A stretch of 64,000 nucleotides of DNA from Bradyrhizobium monzae (GCF_021458635.1 NZ_JAIRDQ010000006.1:187105-251104), one strand, 5' to 3'. Counted from the stretch's first letter, positions 26,176 through 35,258 are shown. Notes: generated by a model from the sequence alone, not told the origin. Numbers and translations: made by a program.

Positions 26176-26363
26176 AATCTTTAATCACTCTTCTTGAAGA
26201 AAACTGAAAGCTGCTGAGTAAGCGCTCGCCCGCCTCCCTAAAGATTTCGAGTCTGAGCCGGGTTCGACTCCGGCCGGCGGTTATGAAGACAAGAACCGCA
26301 AGACTGTGCGTGCTGCAGAGCGCTCGCAAATTTATTTTTTGCGAACGCCTCCCGTCCATCATC

Positions 26364-26384
26364 TTGTCGGTATTCCTGTCGGTA
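26364..26384. repeat. Tandem TGTCGGTA pair 1
   Basis: TTGTCGGTATTCCTGTCGGTA: two TGTCGGTA units 12 bp apart. A second pair with 13-bp spacing is at 26577-26598. Confidence 0.6.
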
Positions 26385-26576
26385 TCTGAGGCAATCGACG
26401 ACTAAAAGTATCGCAAATTCAATTTGTTATGCGACTAGTTGATTATCGGCCAGGGGCACCAAGATGAAAACATCAATAATAACAATAGCTTAGGACGATG
26501 GTTCGATTCCATATTTTCGGGAAAATTCTCAACGCACATTGAAAACACGCGCAAAAATTCGCTCCAGCCGTGCGTG

Positions 26577-26598
26577 TTGTCGGTATTTTTTGTCGGTA
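26577..26598. repeat. Tandem TGTCGGTA pair 2
   Basis: Two TGTCGGTA units separated by a T-rich spacer (13-bp period), same orientation as pair 1, 213 bp away. Possibly integrase/excisionase arm sites given the nearby tRNA fragment. Confidence 0.6.
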
Positions 26599-26855
26599 GT
26601 TGGGAGAATAACCGTTTGCGGAGAATTTCGTTATTCCGAACGAATTGAGCAGATGACTCGCAAGAACGATGGCGCGTGCGCTAACCCCCAAGCAGCGACG
26701 GCAAGTTCAATTTCGGAATCTCTGAACCGCGGTATTCGCGCTCGGTGTGACCTACCTAGGCGGCTTTCAGCTTATCGACGAGTAGCCTAACTTGCCTGGC
26801 TCCATCCTCATAGCCCGCCGAAAGCCACCGTTCCTGCACGCGATCTACGCCTCGT

Positions 26856-27575
26856 TCAGCTGGCGTCGGCCCGATCGTTCCAGACGGCATCGATCTCGAC
26901 GATGCCGGCAGCCTCGAACAGGCCTTTCATGGCGCCGACATCGTACAGCGTCTCTCCGCCGTCGAGCCGCCGCTTGATCTCCGCTTCCTTGGCCATCCGC
27001 GCCTCGGCGTTGCGAACGGCGGTCTCGACGCGCGACGGCGGGATCGCCATGACGCCATCGGCGTCGCCGACAATGAGATCGCCGGGATTGACTGTCACCC
27101 CGGCCAGGACGACGGGGACGTTGACCGCGCCGGGTCCGCGCTTGCCGGGATAGGACACCGAGACATGGGAGGCGAACACCGGGAACCCCATTTCGGTGAT
27201 CTGCACGGTATCGCGCGTCGCGCCATCGATCACGGCGCCGCCGAGCTTCCTGATCCGGCTGTAATGGCTCGCGATCTCTCCCCACAGCGCGCCTTGCGGC
27301 GAACCGCCATTGGTCAGGACCAGGACATCGCCGGGCTCCGCGACGCGGAAGGCGGCATGCAGCATGAGATTGTCGCCGGGAAAATTGAAGGACGTGATGG
27401 CCTGGCCGCAGACCCGTGCCGCCGGAAACAGCGCGCGCATTTGCGGCTGCATCAGGCACTGCCGGCCAACCACCGGCCCCAGGCCTTCGTGAAGATCGGC
27501 GACGTGGATGCTTCGCGCTCGTTCGACGAGGGCCGGATCGAGACGGGGAATTCGCGTGTAGACGACGGATTGCAA
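26856..27575 (-). CDS. RraA/HMG-aldolase family protein (4-hydroxy-4-methyl-2-oxoglutarate aldolase-like)
   Basis: 239-residue member of the class II HMG/CHA aldolase family, which splits 4-hydroxy-4-methyl- or 4-carboxy-4-hydroxy-2-oxoacids into pyruvate plus a second oxoacid. The core GGAVIDGATRDTVQI carries the conserved Arg-x-x-Asp-like metal/substrate site, and GDADGVMAIPPSRVE is the second signature. The start is TTG at 27575, well supported by AAGGA 7 nt upstream. It is the last gene of a minus-strand catabolic run; pyruvate release would suit an aromatic ring-cleavage or related pathway. Confidence 0.85.
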   Translation of the reverse strand: MQSVVYTRIPRLDPALVERARSIHVADLHEGLGPVVGRQCLMQPQMRALFPAARVCGQAITSFNFPGDNLMLHAAFRVAEPGDVLVLTNGGSPQGALWGEIASHYSRIRKLGGAVIDGATRDTVQITEMGFPVFASHVSVSYPGKRGPGAVNVPVVLAGVTVNPGDLIVGDADGVMAIPPSRVETAVRNAEARMAKEAEIKRRLDGGETLYDVGAMKGLFEAAGIVEIDAVWNDRADAS

Positions 27576-27604
27576 GGTGATGTCCTTTCCGAGCGACTGA
27601 GGCT

Positions 27605-28600
27605 TTAGGCGGTGCGAAGCTGCTTTGCGACCATGGTGTTGAGGACACGCCGGACCGTTGCGAGATCCGTGTCCGCGATACCTTTGAAGAGAATGTCCTC
27701 GCTGGCGCGCGCATGTGCCACGATCGCCTTGAGTCGTAACTCGCCGTCGGCGGTGAGCCGAACCTGTCCGCGATCGTCGACGGCGACGAGACCGAGCGAC
27801 ACCAACGATTCCAGGAGGTTGCGACTGGCCGCGAAATCAAGAAACAGCTCGGGCATCAGTTCGTCGAGCGTCCGGCCAGGCGAGGTCGCGGCGGCGCGTA
27901 ACAGGCGCGCCTGCAACAATGTGAGCCCAAGCCCCTCGGTCTGCCGCGCGCGCTCCAGCCGCGATGCAATGGCGCTGTAGGCGCGGATCATCAGGTTGGA
28001 CAGAACGCGCTCCTCGCTATCGTCCGGGCGTTGCGCAATTGCGCCGGTAGCGAACGTACGCATATCGGGATGTTCGGCCGCGACAGCATAACCTCCCTTC
28101 ACGAACAGCAGCGGCCGACGTTCGTAACGGCTGTAGCGCAGGACCTCGCCGATCAGAATGACATGATCGCCGCCGTCATGGGTCTGGCGGCAGACGCACT
28201 CGAAGGACGCAGCCGCGCTCGCAAACAGCGGCGCATCGCCATGCCCCGTTTCGCTGGTGAGCTCCCGGAACTTGTCCGGCCCCGAGCGGGCAAAGTGTTG
28301 CGACAGCCCGATCTGATCGTCCGCAAGGATGTTCACGGCAAAATGGGAACAGGCCTCGAATGCAGCAAAGCTCTTGCTCTCGCGGCGGATCGACCACAGC
28401 ACCAGCGGCGGATCGAGCGACACCGATGCGAAGGAGTTTGAGGTGAGCCCGAAGCGTTCGCCGCGCACCGTGGTGGTGATGACCGCGACGCCGGTCGCGA
28501 ATTCGGCCAGGCTGCGGCGAAAGCCATCCGTTTCGATGCGGGGATTGCCGCATTCGACGGGCGATCCCATGGACGAACTCTTCTCGGCCTGACAATCCAT
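27605..28600 (-). CDS. Flavin reductase with C-terminal MarR-like domain
   Basis: 331-residue two-part protein. Residues about 20-180 are a DIM6/NTAB-type flavin reductase (RRSLAEFATGVAVITT, LTSNSFASVSLDPPLVLWSI, HFAVNILADDQ). Residues about 195-331 resemble a winged-helix MarR domain (LTLLQARLLRAAATSPGRTLDELM ... LVSLGLVAVDDRGQVRLTADG). The same architecture is known in the reductase of 4-hydroxyphenylacetate hydroxylase from Acinetobacter, where the tail is a ligand-sensing regulatory domain. GGAGGTGACG precedes ATG 28600. It should feed FMNH2 to the luciferase-like monooxygenase at 30663. Confidence 0.9.
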   Translation of the reverse strand: MDCQAEKSSSMGSPVECGNPRIETDGFRRSLAEFATGVAVITTTVRGERFGLTSNSFASVSLDPPLVLWSIRRESKSFAAFEACSHFAVNILADDQIGLSQHFARSGPDKFRELTSETGHGDAPLFASAAASFECVCRQTHDGGDHVILIGEVLRYSRYERRPLLFVKGGYAVAAEHPDMRTFATGAIAQRPDDSEERVLSNLMIRAYSAIASRLERARQTEGLGLTLLQARLLRAAATSPGRTLDELMPELFLDFAASRNLLESLVSLGLVAVDDRGQVRLTADGELRLKAIVAHARASEDILFKGIADTDLATVRRVLNTMVAKQLRTA

Positions 28601-28626
28601 CGTCACCTCCACTTCCTGTGTGCCGT

Positions 28627-29583
28627 TCAAACCGTGGTCACGCGGATCTGGATGCCGCGTTGAAGCGATCGATGATCGACGGTCGCCTCGATCCATTCCG
28701 AGAAACGGCGGCGCACCTCGCCAAGCAGCCATTGCGCGGCCGGTCCCGGCGGCTGCTCGATCTTGTGAACGGCATAGAGTGGAAACCGCAGCGGCTCGCC
28801 ACGATGCGCGGCGAGCTTCAGCTCGACCAACTCACCGGAGTCAAGATACTCCCTGGCGAGATGGGTCGGCATCGCGCACCAGCCGAAGCCGTTCCGCACG
28901 AAATCCAGGCGGCTGAACTGGTCGATGAAGCTCCAGGTGCGCGTCCCCATCACGACGCCGCGATAGCGCTTGGTGCGATCGACCATAGTCAATTGAACAT
29001 GCTCCTCCAGCGCGGATTGCGGGATCAGCCCCTCGATCTTCGCCAGCGGATGCCGGGAGGACGCGACCAGCGAGATCGGGATGTCGCCGAGAAACTCCAT
29101 CTGGAATCCAGGCATGCCGTCGAGCGCGGTCGAGTAGATCGCCAGTCGCGCATTGCCTTCGAACAGCGACTGCTCGGGCGCACCGAGCCCCTCGGCCAGA
29201 AGGTTCACCGACACCAACGGGAAGCGTTCGCGAAAGGCACGCAGGCTTTCGATCAACACCGTGCTTGGAAACACCTGCTCGATGGAGAGGCTGATCTCGG
29301 GTTCAGCCACGGTCGCCATGTTCTTGGCCCGCGCGCGCAGAGCATCGGCGCTGCTGACGATGCGGCGGGCGTCCTGCACGATTGCATCGCCGGCCTCCGT
29401 CAGCCGCGGCAGCTTGCTGGAGCGATCGAACAGTTTCAGCTCGAGCGCGTCCTCGAGCGACTGGATCGACTGGCTGACGGCCGACTGGACCCGATTGACC
29501 TTGCGCGCCGCCGCCGAGAAATTGCCGGTATCCGCGACAGCGATCAGCATCTGGAGTTGATCCAGCGTCACCCTTGAGAGCAT
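28627..29583 (-). CDS. LysR-family transcriptional regulator
   Basis: 318-residue LTTR with an N-terminal HTH (LDQLQMLIAVADTGNFSAAARKVNRVQSAVSQSIQSLEDALE) and an effector domain from about residue 95. ATG 29583 fits the HTH position and has AGGTGG upstream. It lies inside the catabolic run between the lactonase-like and flavin-reductase genes, so it is the obvious candidate regulator. A strong dyad sits about 75-100 bp upstream of its start. Confidence 0.92.
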   Translation of the reverse strand: MLSRVTLDQLQMLIAVADTGNFSAAARKVNRVQSAVSQSIQSLEDALELKLFDRSSKLPRLTEAGDAIVQDARRIVSSADALRARAKNMATVAEPEISLSIEQVFPSTVLIESLRAFRERFPLVSVNLLAEGLGAPEQSLFEGNARLAIYSTALDGMPGFQMEFLGDIPISLVASSRHPLAKIEGLIPQSALEEHVQLTMVDRTKRYRGVVMGTRTWSFIDQFSRLDFVRNGFGWCAMPTHLAREYLDSGELVELKLAAHRGEPLRFPLYAVHKIEQPPGPAAQWLLGEVRRRFSEWIEATVDHRSLQRGIQIRVTTV

Positions 29584-29657
29584 GTTCCACCTAGCCTGAT
29601 GATTTTCATTGGGCCGTGCGGGCCCTTTCATCAGCTCAATGAAACGATCCGGCTGGC

Positions 29658-29684
29658 CTTCCATCAATCTATCTGATGGTGGAA
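29658..29684. promoter_or_regulatory. Dyad upstream of the LysR gene
   Basis: CCATCA-N7-TGATGG (29661-29679), extended by CCTT on the left and GGAAGG on the right with one bulge. Located 75-100 bp before the LysR start, a typical position for an LTTR autoregulatory site. Confidence 0.45.
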
Positions 29685-29774
29685 GGATATTGCTACCCCT
29701 CCCGGGATGACCGCGGTCCGGGCTTGCGATGGGGGGCTTGGCGGCTGGCGACATGACGTTGTCCGGCGCTCCGG

Positions 29775-30656
29775 TCAGGATTCGAACCGGTAGAGGCGCG
29801 CCGGATTGTCCGAGAGGATCGCCTGGCGCGCGGCGGGATCCGGTGCCCAGGCCAGCAGAAGATCGAGGAGATCGGCATCGTCAGGCATGGTCTCGGCCGT
29901 CTCGGTCGGATGGGGCCAGTCCGATCCCCACAGCAGCCGCTCGTTCCCCTGCGCCACCAGGGCGCGGGCGATCGGCGCGACCTCCCTGTAGTCCGGGCCG
30001 TTGCCGTGAGCGATGTGGTAGGCGCCGGAGAGCTTCACATAGACATTGTCGCGCGCCGCGATCCGCAGCAGCGACTGGACGGCCTGATGCTCGACCGGAA
30101 GCGGGCGCGCGTATCGGCCCATATGATCGATCACCACGGTGCAAGGCAGCCGCGCGATCAGCGCCTCATGATCGGGAAATTCCAGCCCATCGAACTGGAT
30201 CTGGAGGTGCCAGAAGGTGCCGCGAATGCGCTCGGCCATGACAGGCACATCGGCCCATTCGGTGACACTGCCCCGCATCTGGTGATAGCGCAGGCCGCGC
30301 GCGCCGCGTTGCCAGAGCCGCGCGAGCTCGTCATCCGTCACGTTCGTTGGCACGGTTACGACCGCCCGCGCGTTGTCGCCGATCGCCGCCACCGAATCCA
30401 GCGTGCAGCTGTTATCGAAGCCATAGGTGACCGGCTGCACGATGATCGTTCGTTGCAGGCCAAGACGCGCCTGCACCTTGCGATAATCGTCGACGCTGAA
30501 ATCCGGCGGAAACAGCCAGGCCTTCGACGAGGCCGGATAGGCACGGCTGTAAATGTGCATATGCGTATCGCAGGCGCCCGCCGGCACCTGCAGGTCTGGA
30601 TGTCGCGTGTGAAGCTTGTTCAACATCTCGAAAGGCTCATCGATCGGTGAGGCCAA
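29775..30656 (-). CDS. Amidohydrolase 2 family, 2-pyrone-4,6-dicarboxylate lactonase-like
   Basis: 293-residue TIM-barrel hydrolase. CDTHMHIYS near residue 29 holds the first metal-type histidines and LLWGSDWPHPTE the C-terminal aspartate; PCTVVIDHMGRYARP is the central strand. This set resembles PDC lactonase LigI and related plant-type lactonases, which open a lactone without a strict metal need. It overlaps nothing but is only 6 bp downstream of the monooxygenase gene, hence same operon. The substrate is inferred as a lactone or cyclic imide/ester produced by the monooxygenase. Confidence 0.88.
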   Translation of the reverse strand: MASPIDEPFEMLNKLHTRHPDLQVPAGACDTHMHIYSRAYPASSKAWLFPPDFSVDDYRKVQARLGLQRTIIVQPVTYGFDNSCTLDSVAAIGDNARAVVTVPTNVTDDELARLWQRGARGLRYHQMRGSVTEWADVPVMAERIRGTFWHLQIQFDGLEFPDHEALIARLPCTVVIDHMGRYARPLPVEHQAVQSLLRIAARDNVYVKLSGAYHIAHGNGPDYREVAPIARALVAQGNERLLWGSDWPHPTETAETMPDDADLLDLLLAWAPDPAARQAILSDNPARLYRFES

Positions 30657-30662
30657 CGCGGC

Positions 30663-31976
30663 TCAGTCCATGAAATTGTCGCGCAGGGTTTCGCTCTCAT
30701 AGTCGGTGCGGAAGATGCCTCTCGCCTGCAGCAGCGGCACGACTTCATCGACGAAAGTCTCGATGCTGCGGATGTTGGTCGTCGGCGTCACGTTGAAGCC
30801 GTGACAGCCGCTGCTGCGCCAGAGATGCTCGAGCTGGTCCGCGACCTGCTCGGCCGTGCCGACGAGCTGCGGCATGCCGGCCGTCGCGCCGAAGACGCGC
30901 GCGGCGTCGCGCGCCGTCGCATTGCCGTCGCCGGTCATGTTGGCCAGCGCCATCAGCATGCCGCGGGAGGCGTCCGTCGTGTTGACCGCCAGCGGCCGGT
31001 CGAGATCGATCTTGCTGAAATCGATGCCGAGCGTGCCCGACATCCGGCTGAGCGCGGCGTCGAGCGGAATCCGCTCGAAGATCTCGGCCTGGCGGCGCTT
31101 CGCCTCGGCTTCGGTGCCGCCGAGTACGCATTGAATGCCGAAGATCACCTTGGGCGGCTCGGTACGCCCTTGCGAGATCGAGGAATCCTTCAGCTTGTCG
31201 ACGAAGGCCTTCATCGCCTCCACCCGCGCCTGGATGGAGAACACCACGTCGCTGTGCTTGAGCGCGAATTCCTGACCGCGTCCCGACGATCCCGCCTGGA
31301 ACAACACGGGGCGTCCCTGCGCCGACGGCAGGGTCGGCGGAATGGTGTGGCAGCGATAATGCGCGCCGACGAAATCGACGACAGCGACTTTCGCCGGGTC
31401 CGCGAACTCACCGGTGGACCTGTCGGCGAGAATGGCGCCGGGCTGAATCCCGTTCCACAAGGCGTGGCAGATGTCCATGTACTCGTCGGCCTGGTCGTAG
31501 CGCTTGTCGTGCTCGATCTGGTCGAGGCCCAGCGCACGATGCTCGCCGCGCAGATGGCCCGAGACGATGTTCCAGCCGACGCGTCCGCCGCTGAGATAGT
31601 CCAGCGTCGAGAGCCGGCGCACGGTGTGATAGGGATGCGTTCCCGCCGTCGACAGCGTCACGGCAAGCCCGAGATGCTTCGTCTCCGCCAGCATCACGCC
31701 CAGCAGGGCCATCGGATCGTGGCAGGGCCAGGTCACGCCGTAGCGGACATAATCCTCGAAACTGTCCTTGTAGCGCTCCATTCCGCCCGGCGTATCGGCG
31801 AAGAAGGCTGCGTCGAACCGGCCGCGCTCCAGCGTTCGCGCCAAGCGCTTCCAGTGCTCGAACAGCCGCATGCCCTCGACGCGATCGTCGTCGGGGTCCG
31901 CCCAGCTCAGCGCCGTATGGTTGATCGGGCTGTTCATGTAGAAGCCGATCAGGTGCATGCGTTTGGTCACGTTCAT
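30663..31976 (-). CDS. FMNH2-dependent luciferase-like monooxygenase (NtaA/SnaA/DszA family)
   Basis: 437-residue flavin-dependent monooxygenase. Family marks: MHLIGFYMNSPINHTALSW, FDAAFFADTPGGMERY, VTLSTAGTHPYHTVRRLSTLDYLSGGRVGWNIVS and PVLFQAGSSGRGQEFALKHSDVVFS. These two-component enzymes need reduced FMN from a separate reductase; the reductase at 27605 is the likely partner. Substrates of relatives include nitrilotriacetate, sulfones and long-chain or cyclic compounds. ATG 31976 directly follows GAGG; ATG 31958 is an alternative. Confidence 0.92.
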   Translation of the reverse strand: MNVTKRMHLIGFYMNSPINHTALSWADPDDDRVEGMRLFEHWKRLARTLERGRFDAAFFADTPGGMERYKDSFEDYVRYGVTWPCHDPMALLGVMLAETKHLGLAVTLSTAGTHPYHTVRRLSTLDYLSGGRVGWNIVSGHLRGEHRALGLDQIEHDKRYDQADEYMDICHALWNGIQPGAILADRSTGEFADPAKVAVVDFVGAHYRCHTIPPTLPSAQGRPVLFQAGSSGRGQEFALKHSDVVFSIQARVEAMKAFVDKLKDSSISQGRTEPPKVIFGIQCVLGGTEAEAKRRQAEIFERIPLDAALSRMSGTLGIDFSKIDLDRPLAVNTTDASRGMLMALANMTGDGNATARDAARVFGATAGMPQLVGTAEQVADQLEHLWRSSGCHGFNVTPTTNIRSIETFVDEVVPLLQARGIFRTDYESETLRDNFMD

Positions 31977-32011
31977 CCTCGTCGATGTTTCACTTGGCTT
32001 GCCGCGAACGG

Positions 32012-33187
32012 CTAATTTCGTCCCATGCGTGGATCCAGCAGATCGAACAGGCTGTCGGGTCCCGCCTTTTCGACATCGATCCAGCCGACCTGCCCCATCA
32101 GAAGGCCGACCTCCTGGCGCATGATGTCGAGCACCTTGCACGCGCCAGCCTCGCCCGCCGCCGCAACGCCGAACATTGCCGGCCTGCCGAAGAAGGCGGC
32201 CTTGGCCCCGAGGCACAGCGCCTTGGCGACATCGCTGCCGCGGCGAAAGCCGCTGTCGATCAAAAGCTCCATCCGGCCGCCGACCGCATCGGCAATCGCA
32301 GGCAGCACGTCGATCGATCCGGGCGCGCTGTCGAGCTGCCGCCCGCCATGGTTAGACACCATGACGCCGTTCGCGCCGAGCTCGAGACATTTAAGCGCGT
32401 CGGCCGCATGCATCACGCCCTTGACGACAAGCGGGCCGTCCCAGGCCTTGCGCACCTGCTCCAGGATCGACCAGGTCTGCGCCGGCGCCGGCGTCTGCTC
32501 GCCATAGAGATCGGCCACCGCATTCGCGCCGGCGCCCTCGGCGGCATAGGGACGCCAGTTCTCCATCATCGGGATCCCGCCTTTGGTGAGATAGCGCCAG
32601 GTCCATCCCGGCCGGCTGATCCCCTGCAGGATCACCGACGGGGTCATCCTCATCGGCCGGCGGAAGCCGTTGCGGATGTTGCGCTCGCGCTTGCCCATGA
32701 CAGGCGTGTCGATGGTCATCAACAGCACGCGGACGCCGAGCGCCTTGGCGCGGCGGACGAGATCGAGCGTGATGTGCGGGTCGCGTGTGCCGTAGATCTG
32801 GAACCACGTCGTCTTCGGCGCCTCGGCCATCGCCGCCTCGATGGAATCGCAGCTCGCGCTCGACATGATGTAGGGGATATCGAAACGCGCCGCGGCGCGC
32901 GCGATCATGAGATCGGAACCGGGGCGGAAGAATCCGGCGATGCCCATCGGCGAGATTCCGAACGGGCTCGCATAGTCGTAGCCGAACAGCTTCACCGTCT
33001 GACGACGCTTCTCGACGTCGACGAGATAGCGCGGCAGCAGCTTGTAGCGATCGAACGCGGCACGGTTGCGATCGAGCGCCGCCTCGCCGTCCACGCCGCC
33101 GTCGATGAAATCGAACGCGATGCGCGGCAGGCGCTTGCGCGCCAGAAGCCTGATGTCGTGGAAATTGATCGCCTGGTCTATCCGCAT
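32012..33187 (-). CDS. FMN-dependent alpha-hydroxy acid dehydrogenase (LldD/mandelate dehydrogenase family)
   Basis: 391-residue TIM-barrel flavoenzyme oxidising an (S)-2-hydroxy acid to the 2-oxo acid. The active-site His-Gly-Gly-Arg is in VMVSNHGGRQLDSAP and the FMN phosphate site in LIDSGFRRGSDVAKALCLGAKAAFFGRP. Other marks are FDFIDGGVDGE near the N terminus and MTIDTPVMGKRERNIRNGF. ATG 33187 is chosen by family start; no strong SD. It lies between the TRAP transporter and the monooxygenase, so its substrate may be the imported compound or an intermediate. Confidence 0.92.
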   Translation of the reverse strand: MRIDQAINFHDIRLLARKRLPRIAFDFIDGGVDGEAALDRNRAAFDRYKLLPRYLVDVEKRRQTVKLFGYDYASPFGISPMGIAGFFRPGSDLMIARAAARFDIPYIMSSASCDSIEAAMAEAPKTTWFQIYGTRDPHITLDLVRRAKALGVRVLLMTIDTPVMGKRERNIRNGFRRPMRMTPSVILQGISRPGWTWRYLTKGGIPMMENWRPYAAEGAGANAVADLYGEQTPAPAQTWSILEQVRKAWDGPLVVKGVMHAADALKCLELGANGVMVSNHGGRQLDSAPGSIDVLPAIADAVGGRMELLIDSGFRRGSDVAKALCLGAKAAFFGRPAMFGVAAAGEAGACKVLDIMRQEVGLLMGQVGWIDVEKAGPDSLFDLLDPRMGRN

Positions 33188-33392
33188 GATGATGTGCCGT
33201 TGAACTATCCGTGTCGTCACTCTTCGACGATCGGCGTGCGCATGAGAATTGGCCAAATTCTGATACTGACTATCAGTCGATGTGATGATCCGATGCGCAA
33301 TCATCGCGACGGAGGAAGCGATGGGAGCGCCGCGCGTCATCGCTCGCGCCAGCTTGCGGCGCGTACGACTTCGGTCGCAGCTCCCCTCGCCG

Positions 33393-34691
33393 TCAGCCCA
33401 TGCGTGCCGGCAAGAACAGCGCGAGCTCCGGCCAGAGCGCGAGCAAGAACAGCAGAACCAGCATGATCAGATGGAACGGAACCGTTCCCATCACGACTTC
33501 GCTGAGCTTGCCGTCCCAGATGCTCTGGATGACGAAGAGGTTGATTCCGATCGGCGGAGAGATCTGGCCGAGCTCGATGAACATCACGAGCATCACGCCG
33601 AACCAGATCGGGTCCACGCCGTACTGGGCGAGGATCGGATAGAGCAGCGGCACCGTGATCACGATCATGCCGAGGCTCTCGACCAGACAGCCGAGCACCG
33701 TGTAGAGCACGAAGACCGCGATGAAGAATTCGATCTTGCTCAGATGCAGGCCGACGACAAAGGCGGTGACGTCATCGCCAACGCCGGCATAGCTGATCGC
33801 GTAGGAGAACAGGAACGCCGCGTAGACGATGAAGAGGATATTGCCAACGACCTCGACGGTGCGATGCATGGCTTCGACGAATTTCGACCAAGTCAGTTCA
33901 CCCCACACCACGGCTATCGCGATTCCGAACAGACATCCGATCGCCGCCGCCTCGGTCGGCGTCGCAAGCCCCGAATAGATGCTACCAAGGATGAATGCGA
34001 TGAGGATCGCGAATGGCAGGACATCGGTGAGTGCACTGATGACTCCGGCAACGCTCCGCGTTAGCACCTCGACGGGCGCTGCACTTGGCTTGATGGTCGT
34101 GTAGACCGCGATGTAGATCATGAACATGGCGGTCAGGATCAGACCCGGGATCACCCCCGCCATGAACAGCTTGGCAACCGACGTCTCGCTGAAGGTCCCG
34201 TAGACGATCATCGCGATGCTCGGAGGAAACAGGATGCCAAGCGTGCCGCCAGCAGCCAGCGAACCGGCAGAGAGCCGGCGATCGTATTTCCGCTGGCCGA
34301 GCTGCGGCAGCGCGACACTGCCGATCGAAGCGGCCGTCGCGATGCTCGATCCGCTGATGGCGGCAAACACGGCGCATCCGGCGATATTCGTCTGCAACAG
34401 ACCGCCGGGAATACGGGCAACAAGAACCGAGAGGCCTCGATAGATCCTGAAACTCAATCCGCTCTTCTGCAAAATCTCGGCCAGCAGGATGAACAACGGA
34501 ATCGCAGTCAGCGTGAAGCTGTCCATGCTGCCCCAGCTCACCAGGCCAAGCCCGTTGAATGCGTCGATGCCATTCTGCATGAAGAGATAGACGGCAGCGG
34601 GAATCGCAATCGCAAACGGGACCTGCATGCCGAGGCCCAGGAGCGAAAGGAAGACGGAGAACGCGACGATGAGTTGAAGACCCGGGCTCAT
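33393..34691 (-). CDS. dctM: TRAP transporter large permease, DctM family
   Basis: 432-residue, about 12-TM membrane protein. Repeats of the family are visible: GSSIATAASIGSVALPQLGQRKYDRRLSAGSLAAGGTLGILFPPS and SGLATPTEAAAIGCLFGIAI, then ISPPIGINLFVIQSI near the end. The ATG overlaps the DctQ stop as ATGA. With DctP and DctQ it forms a complete Na+-coupled solute importer, typically for carboxylates. Confidence 0.95.
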   Translation of the reverse strand: MSPGLQLIVAFSVFLSLLGLGMQVPFAIAIPAAVYLFMQNGIDAFNGLGLVSWGSMDSFTLTAIPLFILLAEILQKSGLSFRIYRGLSVLVARIPGGLLQTNIAGCAVFAAISGSSIATAASIGSVALPQLGQRKYDRRLSAGSLAAGGTLGILFPPSIAMIVYGTFSETSVAKLFMAGVIPGLILTAMFMIYIAVYTTIKPSAAPVEVLTRSVAGVISALTDVLPFAILIAFILGSIYSGLATPTEAAAIGCLFGIAIAVVWGELTWSKFVEAMHRTVEVVGNILFIVYAAFLFSYAISYAGVGDDVTAFVVGLHLSKIEFFIAVFVLYTVLGCLVESLGMIVITVPLLYPILAQYGVDPIWFGVMLVMFIELGQISPPIGINLFVIQSIWDGKLSEVVMGTVPFHLIMLVLLFLLALWPELALFLPARMG

Positions 34692-35254
34692 CTGCTTGAG
34701 CTCCGCCGACCAGCGGCACCGAGCCAACGGACGTCCGCCCAAAGCGCTTTGATCAAGGAGGTGCAGAGTGCCGCAATGCCGATCGGCATTGTCAGTTGCG
34801 GAATCCACAACGGCGTCCCGAGGATCGTCGCGGCGAAATCGCCGCCGTCCCAGCTGCGCAGAACCAGGCGCACCAGTTGCCACAGCAGGATCAGGCTGAA
34901 CATGAGCGCCATGGCGTCGAAGATCAGCTTGCGAAGCGCGTGACCGAACTCCCCGAGGCGGCCATCGATGAATTCGACCTTGTGAAAGGCGCCGCTCACG
35001 AAGCAGGTCGACAGGCTCAGAAACGAGACGGCGACGAGGAGATAGCCGCCGAGTTCGTCCGCCGACTGCAGCGAGACTCCAAAGAGGTTCCTGAGGAACA
35101 CCTCGCTTGCGACCATGATGATCGTGGAGATGATCGCGAGCCCGCAGAGCCAGCGGCACAGCCGCTCGACCCATCCTTCCGTCGGCTTCGCAAAATCGGG
35201 CGCGGTGACGTGACCCGCATGGTCGAGGGTCTCGGTCTTCGAAATCGACACCAT
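34688..35254 (-). CDS. dctQ: TRAP transporter small permease, DctQ family
   Basis: 188-residue protein with four TM helices (WLCGLAIISTIIMVASEVFLRNLFG, ELGGYLLVAVSFLSLSTCFVSGAF, LIFDAMALMFSLILLWQLV, LTMPIGIAALCTSLIKALW). The ATG at 35254 sits 4 nt after the DctP stop with GAGGGC in between, so translation is coupled. It links DctP to DctM. Confidence 0.92.
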   Translation of the reverse strand: MVSISKTETLDHAGHVTAPDFAKPTEGWVERLCRWLCGLAIISTIIMVASEVFLRNLFGVSLQSADELGGYLLVAVSFLSLSTCFVSGAFHKVEFIDGRLGEFGHALRKLIFDAMALMFSLILLWQLVRLVLRSWDGGDFAATILGTPLWIPQLTMPIGIAALCTSLIKALWADVRWLGAAGRRSSSR

Positions 35255-35258
35255 GCCC

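Larger units (their letters stand above)
25634..26855. other. Gene-poor, partly AT-rich boundary region
   Basis: About 1.2 kb without a convincing gene. Between roughly 26180 and 26650 the base composition turns clearly AT-richer than its surroundings. It contains a tRNA-Ser 3'-end fragment (26148-26175) and two pairs of TGTCGGTA direct repeats. Several open frames, for instance on the minus strand at 25666-26175 and 25826-26362, have no recognisable domain or ribosome site and overlap the tRNA fragment. Confidence 0.5.

Noticed and set aside
26249..26281. GCCGGGTTCGACTCCGGC, T-arm-like hairpin
   Set aside because: The loop would have eight bases and no acceptor or anticodon arm can be folded around it. 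Probably chance or a degenerate fragment.
25826..26362. 178-codon minus-strand frame
   Set aside because: It runs through the tRNA-Ser fragment and has no recognisable domain or ribosome site.
26513..26530. ATGGTTCGATTCCAT, another T-arm-like hairpin
   Set aside because: No CCA end or acceptor stem follows; not a tRNA.
30801..33466. Two plus-strand frames of 404 and 493 codons
   Set aside because: Antisense shadows of the luciferase-like monooxygenase and the alpha-hydroxy acid dehydrogenase.
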